A DNA stretch of 21,566 bases from positions 353,993-375,558 of the forward strand of contig NW_027152031.1 in the NCBI RefSeq assembly GCF_004359215.1, in the 5' to 3' direction. The DNA is from Bremia lactucae (Eukaryota > Oomycota > Peronosporomycetes > Peronosporales > Peronosporaceae). Below, one piece after another: positions 8,516 to 15,960 of this stretch (positions within the stretch are counted from its first letter, which is position 1; every line of letters begins with the position of its first letter). A program made the translations under genes and the position numbers. The notes below the pieces were generated by a model. That model ran no database searches, was not told the origin of the DNA, and saw nothing but the letters and a program-made list of their open reading frames with translations.

Positions 8516-9700
8516 GCGGTTCTTAAAGATCTGCATAGTGGTAGAATCAAGCAGATCTGCGAAGTTGTCACAGAGGACGAATACGTCACCGATATTCGGT
8601 CAGCGGTAATTTTTGCAGAGAAGGAACGGGTTCTCAGCAGCTCATCGATGGACAAAACTGTCCTCGATGTGAAGACTCGAATTGAGGGATATACTACTCA
8701 ATCCTGTGAGTCACTTAAGACAAATCTTTTATACAGTGATTTGACTGAATTCAGGGATGTGTTCCCTGAAGTAGTTCTATGCGAGTTGCCTAAGGACAAA
8801 CAGGGATGTATTTCCTGAAGTAATTTCATGCGAGTTGCCTAAAGATAAAGGCACTCGACATGAGATCGATCTCAGACCTTACTCGAAGTACTGTTTCATG
8901 AACTAGTGGCCACTGCCTCGGGAACAAGTACTTGCCATCGATAAATTATTTATCGAACGATTAAAAGCGGGCCATGTAAGGGAGTCAACCTCCCACATAG
9001 CTCTCCGACCTTCTGTGTGCGAAAGGCCACAGGAGGGTGGCGGATAGTCGCACGCATTCAATAAGCTGAATGCTGCAACGGTATCGGCTCAAACGCCGAT
9101 ACCTAGAAAGACGTAATCATAGATGGTATATTTAAGAGTACCATCTTTTCGTCTATGGATCTGATGGATGGGTTCTATCAAATCCTTATGCGTGAACGGG
9201 ACATCCCGTACACAGCAGTAAGCACTCCCAGTGGGATGCTCTGGGAATGGCTAGAAATGCCACAGGGGCTTAGTAACGCCCAAGCAACATTCAACAGATG
9301 CGTAACGGATCTGTTGAGACGGGTGGGAGAAATCGCTCCGAGTTATATGACGATGTATTCGTCCATAGCCGGGGTGTGGACGGAAAGACGGAAGTTCATA
9401 AAACTCACATTCGCCAGGTTCTTACACTTATGCGAAAGCACAAGATGTACGCAAACCTCAAGAAATGTATATTCGCTGCAAGCAAATTTCACTTCTTGCG
9501 GTGCATCGTTGGTAACACGGTGTGCGCCCTGATCCTGGAACGATAAAGGCAATTACCAACTGGCCAGTTCCAGTCGATGTCAAGGGACTTAGAAAGTTTC
9601 TTGGGCTTGCGGCGTACTTGCACAAGTACTCACGCAGTTATGCCGAGATGGCAGTTCATCTCCATCGTCTCTTAAAAAAACAAAAAATGGTTATGGAACG
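8516..9700 (+). pseudogene. Gypsy reverse transcriptase (broken)
   Basis: After the spacer, RT begins at about 8850 (HEIDLRPYSKYC, WPLPREQV, RLKAGHVREST, AFNKLNAAT, QTPIPRKD). The conserved MDLMDGFYQILMRE motif starts at 9155, with the catalytic D at 9158-9160, followed by MPQGLSNAQATFNR. The YxDD box at 9344-9354 has lost one base in the x codon (9347-9348), so the two aspartates continue in another frame (9298-9546: DDVFVHSRG). The palm-thumb segment KAITNWPVPVDVKGLRKFLGLAAYLHKY is at 9522-9704. Stops occur at about 8902 and 9045. It copies element RNA in intact relatives. Confidence 0.9.
8752..8849 (+). repeat. 49-bp tandem duplication in the Gypsy protease-RT spacer
   Basis: Units 8752-8800 and 8801-8849 both encode the F(R)DVFPEV...CELPKDK segment that precedes Gypsy RT. 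A length of 49 is not a multiple of three, so the second unit is frameshifted and the frame stops at 8816-8818. Seven differences were counted between units; six are G to A or C to T in the second copy. Confidence 0.95.
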
Positions 9701-10456
9701 CTGACTGTCAGCGTTCCTTTGAGATCATCAAACAAAGCTTGATGCAATCGCCCATCTTGGCGATTGCAGATCAAGAGAGACCATTCCATGTGGTCTGTGA
9801 CGCCAGCGATTTCGCAATCGGCTGCGCGTTAATGCAATACGATACAGACGGCGCGGAGCGCGTCGTCTGTTACCAATCGCGTCAGCTGCAAACCAGCTGA
9901 ACGCAATTACCCAGTGCATGACAAGGAACTCCTTGCCATGAAATATGCATTGGCTAAATTTAGGGTCTATCTCCTAGGAGATAGACCGTTCATCGTATAT
10001 ACGGACCATGCGTCATTACGCACGGCCGTAATAGCCCTCACCTCTCGCAAAGAATGGCGAGGTGGCTATCCTTCTTCGCGGAGAATAATTTCTCCGTGGA
10101 ATATAATCAGGACGACTTAATGTTGTCGCTGATGCGTTATCACGCCGGCCCGATTTCGAGCTGGCTGCGCATTCCAACAGTGAAAATAATCCCACTGTTG
10201 CAACACTCAATACGAGTGTTCCGTCATCAAGCTTGTTTGATGACATAAAGAAAGCCTTCGCAGAAGATAAGGACCTTCTGAGTTAAATGGATCATCTGAT
10301 GAATATATCCGATAAATATTTAAAGATTTACCGGCTTTATATCGATCGTCATCCGATCGATACACAACACGCAACGGCTTACTGTACTACACAGCCGTTG
10401 CAGGCGACACTCCACGTTTCATCGTCCCTGCTCACAATAATTTGCGCTAGTGCTTC
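9701..10456 (+). pseudogene. Gypsy RNase H and connection to integrase (broken)
   Basis: The frame reading NADCQRSFEIIKQSL leads to the RNase H-like motif CDASDFAIGCALMQ (D at 9799-9801), GAERVVCYQSRQLQ, then, after a one-base insertion near 9890, ERNYPVHDKELLAMKYAL (E at 9926-9928) and FIVYTDH (D at 10004-10006). ARWLSFFAENNFSVEY follows at 10054. From about 10120 to 10456 the tether before integrase is hard to follow (FDDIKKAFAEDKDLL, and a YYTA-like stretch at about 10390). The whole segment is dense in short hairpins. Confidence 0.87.
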
Positions 10457-11160
10457 ATGTATCAGTGTCACGATGCACCGACAAGTGGGCATCGTGGACG
10501 TGAGAGAGTTTATCTCACAGTAAGTCGCGACTTTTACTGTACGCGCCAGTATCAGTTCGTGCGCAAGTACAGTTGTGCTTGCGAGGTATGTCAATGGGTG
10601 AAGCCTTGCCCTTCATCCCGTGCACCTCTCCAACCTCTACTATATTCGGCAGAATATTGGCAGTCCGTATCTATGGACTTTGTCTTCAGATTACCCAAAG
10701 ACGATTACAAAAACAATGGAATTCTTGTTTTTGTAGACAGATTCATCAAGATGGTAGATCTTGTTGCAGCACCAGAGTCGATCACGGCTCCGGGCTGTGC
10801 CTGTGTCTTTATCCACAAGTTATTCAAACTCCATGGGTTACCCCGTGAACTGTTCTCGGTTAGAGATCCACGGTTCACGGCGGAATTTTGGAAATCCCTG
10901 TTCTGATCTCTCGGAACACGGGTGACTATGGCAACTTCTGATCATCCAGAGATAGATGGTCAGACGGAACGCGTAAATCGCGTTCTCGAAGAGATACTTC
11001 AAGGTTACGTCAAATCGTATCCGTTTGGAGCGAGTTTTACCGATGGTCGAATTCGCCATCAACAATTCGGTGGATGCTTCTACAACGCATACACCGTTCT
11101 TCGGGAATGGCTTTCGCCATCCACGCATACCCACCCAATTAGAAAATTCCTCTAGTTTAA
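10457..11160 (+). pseudogene. Gypsy integrase, zinc-binding and catalytic core
   Basis: The open stretch 10457-10906 begins with the H2C2 finger: H5 and H12 (CHDAPTSGHRG), then C42 and C45 (CEVC). The catalytic core follows: D74 (SMDFVFRLP, 10676-10678), VDRFIKMVDLVAAP, and D137 (VRDPRF, 10865-10867). A TGA at 10904-10906 interrupts it, but the same frame continues to the glutamate of DGQTERVNR (10967-10969), so the DDE triad is complete. A frameshift at about 11020-11060 moves MVEFAINNS and HTPFFGNGFRHPR to the frame open at 11025-11363. It inserts cDNA in intact relatives. Confidence 0.9.
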
Positions 11161-11604
11161 GAGGGGGTGGACTCGCACGAGCAAAAATATTTCTTTCTCA
11201 TGCTCATCACGCGTCGAAGTTACGAACGATGCGAGTGATGTCGATGTCGAAGCAATCGACATCGAAGATTAGAAAGATCTCATTGCAGTGCTCACAAAAA
11301 TGCACTGAAAAAGACAAAACAAATGAGTCAGCAGAGGTCTGTGTGCTGGCTCCGAATCAGTAATCCGTTTCGTACAGGATCTCATTACAAACGCAGTGGA
11401 CCGTCAGAAACGGAACACAGACAAACATGGAAGAGCAAATGTTCTTTCATTTCAAATTAATGACCTAGTGCCACTCTCTAAGGTGAAATTACCTAAGCGT
11501 GTAATCACTAATGTGGGTAGCAGTAAACTACTACCCAAGTTCATTGGGCCATTCCGTGAACTGGATCACAGAGGCAATGCGTACACGATAGAATTGCACG
11601 TAGG
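11161..11604 (+). pseudogene. Gypsy integrase C-terminal GPF module
   Basis: Contains RQKRNTDKHGRANVLSF, then the KLLPKFIGPFR motif (GPF at 11546-11554) and YTIEL, in the frame open at 11396-11710. The GPF/Y module is the usual C-terminal integrase module of Gypsy elements. The stretch 11161-11395 (AAKIF-like, SLRGGG) is the poorly conserved link. A related module fragment is found misplaced in Copia copy E at 16721-16832. Confidence 0.82.
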
Positions 11605-12354
11605 ATGCGAACGCATCCTGCGTTTTACGTTGGTCGGCTCCGCCCGTACCCTCAGTACGCGGTTTCTCCCAAGGACGGATCTGACCACCCTTTTCAAGAA
11701 TCCCTTATAGATTCTTGTGGTCACGAACCAGATTCTCATGCTGAATCTGGAGGTTCTCAAGCCGGGTCCGAAGATCCTCGAAGCCGCGATGAGCTGACGA
11801 CAGCTCATCACGAAGAGCGTGATATTTCCGTTCATACTCCAACATTGAGATCGCACTCTTCGAACGGTCTTCCAACCATTCGATATAGTGAGTCTGCACC
11901 GTCTGCTCGAACGAGCGACGCTTACCGCGCTCGTGACCAAGTCCCTCCTCCAAATCATGGAGGAAACGATCGATTTTGTCGATCTTCGACTCTAGATCCG
12001 GCACAAGGTACAGATCTAATTTTTCCTCCTCCACCACAAGGTACAGATCTAATTTTTCCTCCTCCACCACAACCATTGGTGGGATCCCACGGTGGTCAAC
12101 GTTTTCTTCCGTGTCGTATTCTAAACCACCGTGATGTGAAGGGGCAGCGAACGAATTATCTGGTTCGCTGTCGCGGTTATCCACCTTTGCATGACAGCTG
12201 GGAGCCTCGTTCCCAGCTGGTTGTTGACGTTGAGGGCCTCGCCAGTCAGTATGATGGGACCCATCCGATGGATCAGAAGGTCCATCGGAAATCACGCGTT
12301 CCTGGCGCTTGTAAATCGATTGCAAAGCGTCAATCGCATCCCGCATCTCAATAG
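11605..12354 (+). CDS. Gypsy pol C-terminus with chromodomain
   Basis: An open reading frame of 249 codons that continues the polyprotein end (RMRTHPAFYVGRLRPY). A polar linker of about 150 residues with a duplicated QGTDLIFPPPP is followed by a chromodomain at residues about 165-217 (12097-12255): QRFLPCRILNHRD, YLVRCRGYPPLHDSWEP, LVVDVEGLASQYD. The aromatic and W-E-P positions of chromoviral chromodomains are present. Such domains steer integration to particular chromatin. It is longer than expected for decayed DNA, and overlaps a minus-strand reading frame throughout 11705-12354. It is part of a broken polyprotein, so probably not translated on its own. Confidence 0.85.
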   Translation: MRTHPAFYVGRLRPYPQYAVSPKDGSDHPFQESLIDSCGHEPDSHAESGGSQAGSEDPRSRDELTTAHHEERDISVHTPTLRSHSSNGLPTIRYSESAPSARTSDAYRARDQVPPPNHGGNDRFCRSSTLDPAQGTDLIFPPPPQGTDLIFPPPPQPLVGSHGGQRFLPCRILNHRDVKGQRTNYLVRCRGYPPLHDSWEPRSQLVVDVEGLASQYDGTHPMDQKVHRKSRVPGACKSIAKRQSHPASQ

Positions 12355-13381
12355 AGACGCGAGCCCTTTCCCAGGGCGAAGAAATAGAGTAAAAATCTCC
12401 TATCACTCGTTTCGTGTTGTCGACACAACACGGACAGGAATCACCTACGTGAGGCATGGAAGTCCTGCCTCACGAGACAACCGATGCAATTCAAACCTTG
12501 CACCGGTTGGAGTTCGTCTCTCAGACTTAACGCGAATCGCGTAAGGTGTTTGAAGCCAGGCTTCGCGTCTAATGTCTTTGACATTGCGAACAAAGGCGCT
12601 CCAGGCTTGCGTCAACGAGATTTTATCTTGCTTGTTGTTGCAACTATACCATCGAAGCTTAAGAAAAGCATCGAGATAAAACTCTTCCTCAGCGCGAAAG
12701 TTCTTCGCGCTGGGATCAAGGTCATGTAGCTTTGCCGCAACATAAAAATGATTTTTATTGTGAGAGTCGTCATTCCAGATAAGCTACTGACTAGCCGTTA
12801 GGGCAAAAGCCACGGCTTTTTCTCAGAGGCAAGACGAGTCATTTTATTGTCTGCACTCCCTGAGTGATACCCGCTGAAGCAGGGGTACCACAAAAACTTT
12901 TGATACGATGGCTTACGCCATCGTCATCACCACGCACAGAGACAAGTGCGGCTGACGGCACGAGAGACGGTGCTGGAGATGAGGAATTAACCTCATCGTC
13001 GGAACTAGACATGCTATAGCGAACGCTATTAGCACGTCTATTCGATTGAGCCCCCACATTTAAAGGCTCATAGTCAGCCGCCTGACGACGATCAGGCGAC
13101 TGTTATGCTCTCCCCGAGGCGGCCATTTCGTCCGACTCGCATTCATAGTCGACCTCCAAAGAGGGGTCGCATTCACGTGGTGACCCACCACGTGCACCCG
13201 CAACATCTAGTGTTGCGGGAGATAATGATACTACGGCAGACGAAATGTCTGCCGCAAGAGTCAATAATGCGTCACCCGCGGCTGCATTTACCGCAGCCGA
13301 AAGTTCCGCACTATTCGCAAACCGCATGGACTTTTTATCAATGCGATAGAAATAGAAATGATGGTTCTGACCAATCAACAT
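11705..13381 (-). pseudogene. Antisense gene within the Gypsy 3' region (unknown function)
   Basis: On the minus strand, protein-like sequence can be followed over three or four frame pieces. N-terminal piece at 13381-13103: starts MLIGQNHH, alanine-rich, with an in-frame stop shortly upstream of the ATG. A Ser/Arg-rich piece runs 13100-12839. A piece at about 12840-12480 has a WNDDSHNKNHFYVAAKLHDL-type segment and tryptophan-rich motifs (LTQAWSAFVRN, EAWLQTPYAIR, FELHRLSREAG). The long open C-terminal piece, 12457-11705 (250 aa), has a CPCC motif, a polar linker and a predicted coiled coil (heptad-like, from LESKIDKIDRFL to the end). The gene starts about 80 bp inside the 3' LTR. I do not recognise the family. 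A coiled-coil accessory or structural protein is possible but unproven. Confidence 0.6.
12003..12068. repeat. Perfect 33-bp tandem duplication, in frame on both strands
   Basis: Units 12003-12035 and 12036-12068 are identical. On the + strand the unit adds QGTDLIFPPPP to the chromodomain linker; on the - strand it adds VVEEEKLDLYL to the antisense product. Identity suggests a recent event. Confidence 0.95.
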
Positions 13382-13446
13382 CGTTTCCGGTGAAGTGGTC
13401 TCATTGTGATCACACTATTCAATGACAGTCAGATTGATTGTCGTTT
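12458..13446. other. Gypsy 3' region, no sense-strand gene seen
   Basis: About 1 kb between the end of pol and the polypurine tract. Sense-strand open frames here are short (117 aa or less) and look like shadows of the antisense gene. The region is packed with hairpins, for example 12690-12712, 12905-12924, 13174-13194, 13197-13219 and 13234-13254. Confidence 0.6.
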
Positions 13447-13459
13447 AAAGGAGGGGTGG
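13447..13459 (+). promoter_or_regulatory. Gypsy polypurine tract
   Basis: AAAGGAGGGGTGG lies directly before the TG that starts the 3' LTR. This is the expected place and composition for the plus-strand primer. Confidence 0.85.
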
Positions 13460-13845
13460 TGTAACGGGGTGTATCGTTGCATGTGATTAACACTTAAAGG
13501 TTGTTAATTTTATATATTATCTAAAAGGTGGATATTTTTTGGATTTACATAGTAATATTCGGAAAGCTTATCCATTGGTAGATATAGGCCATTACACCTA
13601 CTTGCTCCGCGGTCCAGTCAGCACTAGACGCGCGCAATGAGAGAGACAGATAAGACTTTATTCCATGTTTTGTATTAGTATTAATTAAGTTAGTATTATA
13701 AGATAGAAGCAGAAGAGCTTAATTAGATTAAATACAGTTTACTTTTAACCCCTGTTAAAGCAAGTGTTTAAATGCACCACTCGCACTAAAGCAGTGCGAA
13801 GTAGACTTGTACTAAAGCAGTATAAGTCGGCAGTGCCCCGTTACA
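13460..13845 (+). repeat. Complete 3' LTR of the Gypsy element (386 bp)
   Basis: Starts TGTAACGGGG and ends CCCCGTTACA, a perfect 10-bp inverted terminal repeat with the canonical TG...CA ends. It is preceded by a polypurine tract and AT-rich in the middle. Near its 3' end are three successive hairpins: 13744-13759 (6-bp arms), 13781-13799 (7 bp, loop AAAGC) and 13804-13828 (10 bp with one G-T, the same loop AAAGC). The partner 5' LTR is not in the window, so no target duplication can be read. TATGT (13846-13850) would be the candidate. Confidence 0.95.
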
Positions 13846-13929
13846 TATGTGGCCCTATGCAGACTCCAACTTTTAGCGGCAAGCGCTATTTCGTGACTTC
13901 AATTGATGACAAGTCTCGGTACTGTGTCG

Positions 13930-14097
13930 AAGCTAGTATTTTACGTTAAACTAAAGTAAAATAAGCTTAAATAATATAAACTTTACATAATAATTAATTT
14001 TGCTATACGAATATAAAAAAATAAAAATACTTATTTATAAAATAAATTATCTTACCTATTATTTTATTTAAAAGTTATAAGTTTTACCGTTTACTTG
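13930..14097. other. 168-bp AT-rich insert in copy D integrase
   Basis: Comparison with copy E (TGTCGTTTACTTG at about 16678) shows that TGTCG and TTTACTTG should be joined. Here they are separated by about 168 bp of roughly 80 percent A+T, with a possible 2-bp CG flank on both sides (13928-13929 and 14098-14099). I see no clear terminal inverted repeat and no open frame. Its source is not recognised. Confidence 0.75.
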
Positions 14098-14284
14098 ATC
14101 AAGAGCAAGTCATCAGTCATGGACTAGTTCGCCAATTTTGTTGCGTTCGCCGAAAAGCAGACCGGCATCGCCTAAAATCTCTTCGTTGTGACAACGGTGG
14201 CGAGTACGTGTCCGAGAAATGGCCAAGTTCTGCTCGGACCAAAGAATTCTTCTCAAGTATACGCCACCTTGCACGCCACAATTA

Positions 14285-14460
14285 CAGTCCTCCCTCGATA
14301 AACTTAAATAACATCTTTTCTATCCGTTATCATAGGTTATTAGCTATCGGATTACAGTAAATTTAAAGTTAGCGACCATAGACGACCACGGTGAACGTCG
14401 TAATCTATTAGTTATGTGAGGTTATATATATGAGGGGATTAGTTATCCGAGGGACACTTG
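14285..14460. mobile_element. MITE-like insertion, pogo/Tc1-type ends (176 bp)
   Basis: Starts CAGTCCTCCCTCGATAA after TA (14283-14284) and ends TTATCCGAGGGACACTTG before TG (14461-14462). The ends form an imperfect inverted repeat around CCCTCG-ATAA. Copy E shows the empty site (CACAATTAAATG). A TA target, CAGT-like start, short length and no coding capacity fit a non-autonomous pogo/mariner-type element. The family assignment is inference from the end motif. Confidence 0.7.
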
Positions 14461-14731
14461 TGAATGGAGTTGCTGAGCGGATGAACCGGACGCTTGTGGA
14501 ATGCGCTAGGTGCATGCTTGAACACGCCGGCCTCGCCAAGCACTATTGGGGTGAAGCTGTAATGACAGCAATGTTCCTTCGTAATCGGTGTCCATCGCGT
14601 TCTATCGACCACGGGAAGTCACAATTCGAGATCTGGACGATAAAGAAATCCTATTGGCAAACCTCAAGGTTTTTGGCTGTCACGCGTACGTCGCCCTTCC
14701 AAAGGAAAAGCGATTGAAGCTGGACGGAAAA

Positions 14732-15081
14732 TGTTGCAGATAAACACCTCGGGCGGCTAAGTTGCGCACAAGTTGCTGTTGACAAGGATGCGCCTCGAAG
14801 TGCGCAAGCCTAAACGGTATATACCGGTTGATTATCAACATCGCGCGACAGCGATTATCTACATGCGACAGCACAATAGATGATTCCGCAAACGTTCGAT
14901 GATCTTTGAAATGGGCAATTGATCATATTCAAGATAGGACCCCCACGTGTTAGAAGCTGATTCGCTTGAAGGGATGTAGCCGGTAAGTAAATCCAGTAAT
15001 GTAGCCAAGAGGCTTAGAGGTAGCAAACGGTTTGAGAACTAAGGACTTTGCCATCTAGTGCTCGCTTGACCTAAAACAACA
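14732..15081 (+). repeat. Complete Copia LTR between copies D and E (350 bp)
   Basis: Begins TGTTGCAGATAAACACC and ends CTAAAACAACA, giving TGTTG...CAACA ends. It is followed at once by a primer-binding site (15082-15093). Inside are TTGCGCAC (14762-14769) with its inverse GTGCGCAA (14800-14807) and a perfect palindrome CGGTATATACCG (14815-14826). The TATA-like position reads GGTAAGTAAATCC here but TATATAAAT in the next LTR. It serves as 3' end of D and 5' LTR of E. Confidence 0.9.
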
Positions 15082-15093
15082 GGTTTTGAGCCC
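15082..15093 (+). promoter_or_regulatory. Primer-binding site of copy E (degraded)
   Basis: GGTTTTGAGCCC directly after the LTR. It differs by one base from GGTTATGAGCCC of copy G, which is complementary to the initiator tRNA-Met anticodon arm. The change also destroys the ATG found there in G. Confidence 0.75.
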
Positions 15094-15960
15094 AATTTCT
15101 GCCTACTCTGGATTTCCTGTCCTAGACACTATCTTTGTTGCCATGGACGCCTCAACGCCAAGTCGGATCATCGGATCAACAAATTCGACGGAACCAACTT
15201 TCACACGTGGAAGTTCAAGATGCAGATTTGTGCTGGAGGAGAGGGACTTGTGGGGAGTGGCAAGTGGGGAGATCAAGCTGGAGCACTGCACGAATGCTTT
15301 GATTAGGCGACTTTCAAAGGAAGTCTCGTAAGGCGCTGGCGATTATCTGTTTCGCGATGGAAGACTCGCAGCGGATGCTGGTCCGATCGTCAAGTGGTAC
15401 GCATGATGCGTGGTCAAGACTGGAGGGGCACTTCGAGAAGAAGAGCCACGCAAACAAGCTCTTTCTTCGTCGACGTTTCTTCACAACAAAGATGGAAGAA
15501 TATGATGATGTCCTGGAACACATCAACAAGCTCAAGACGCTAGTGGAGCAGCTCGACGTTGTGGGTGCTCCGGTGAGCGAGGACGACTTGGTTATCACGC
15601 TTCTTGGGAGTCTCAGTGACTTGTTCCAGTTTCTCATTTCTGCTTTGAGATCGCGTGGGATACGTTGACGTGACGTCTCGACTCCTCCATGAAGATATGA
15701 AACGCAAGAAACAGGGCGGCGACGAAGCTGCGCCTGGTCAAGCGTTTATGATGAAGGATGCTAAGCGCAAAGGACGGCCGGTAACGAAGACTAAAAGACT
15801 GGTGCGCGCCATCACTGCGGCAAAGAAGGGCACTGGATCGCGAATTGCCCTTCACGAGTCCAAAATGACGCTGAGCAAAATCGGTTGCAGCGTGCAAACG
15901 TCACACAGATTGAAGATTCTGGCGACAATCTTTTCTTGATTGGCGGTAGCAGCGGTTATG
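15094..15960 (+). pseudogene. Copia gag, copy E (frameshifted)
   Basis: Gag forms the particle. Recognisable segments are INKFDGTNFHTWKFKMQ (about 15173-15225), LEERDLWGVASGE (after a one-base insertion), then MEDSQRMLVRSSSGTHDAWSRLEGHFEKK...LRRRFFTTKM...LLGSL in 15357-15668, and TSRLLHEDMKRKKQGG in 15655-15939. The zinc knuckle reads RHHCGKEGHWIANC, so the first cysteine of CX2CX4HX4C is replaced by arginine. At least four frame changes. The start is unclear because the ATG of the primer site is mutated; the first in-frame ATG is at about 15144. Confidence 0.85.

Larger units (their letters stand above)
8861..13261. repeat. Dense series of short perfect hairpins throughout the Gypsy element
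   Basis: By eye, 29 inverted repeats with arms of at least 8 bp and loops of 0-13 nt. The strongest are 9695-9717 (11-bp arms), 9743-9768 (10), 9844-9870 (12, one G-T), 9964-9987 (a 24-bp perfect palindrome), 10706-10735 (11), 11241-11265 (10), 12264-12289 (9 plus 2), 13174-13194 (9) and 13197-13219 (9). Many more have 6-7 bp arms. They lie in RT, RNase H, integrase, chromodomain linker and antisense gene alike. The Copia sequence on either side shows far fewer. Confidence 0.85.
8516..13845 (+). mobile_element. Ty3/Gypsy chromovirus, 5' truncated, with complete 3' LTR
   Basis: Order seen: protease-RT spacer, RT, RNase H, H2C2 and DDE integrase, GPF module, chromodomain, about 1.1 kb 3' region with a minus-strand gene, polypurine tract, 3' LTR. 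RT before integrase and a C-terminal chromodomain define a Gypsy chromovirus. The 5' LTR, primer-binding site, gag and protease are lost at the join with Copia copy C. The 3' LTR abuts a Copia family-2 integrase sequence, so the element had inserted into such an element. The reading frame is broken at more than ten places. Confidence 0.94.
13846..14731 (+). pseudogene. Copia family 2 integrase fragment, copy D
   Basis: Integrase core of a family distinct from A/B/C: GPMQTPTFSGKRYFVT...DDKSRYC (13850-13927), then VYLIKSKS (14100 on), AEKQTG, CDNGGEY with the second catalytic D (about 14190), NGVAERMNR with the glutamate (about 14475), and KVFGCHAY. It is interrupted by an AT-rich insert (13930-14097) and a MITE-like insert (14285-14460). 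About 17 bp of coding (EVVAK) are missing near 14125. At LDGK it joins directly to an LTR start, so RT and RNase H are absent. Its 5' part was removed by the Gypsy insertion and later loss. Confidence 0.88.

Noticed and set aside
10016..10246. Minus-strand open frame opposite Gypsy RNase H
   Set aside because: Short shadow of the sense frame, no motif, and not continuous with the antisense gene that starts at 13381.
13846..13850. TATGT as a proven 5-bp target-site duplication of the Gypsy
   Set aside because: The 5' LTR and its flank are missing, so the second copy cannot be seen.
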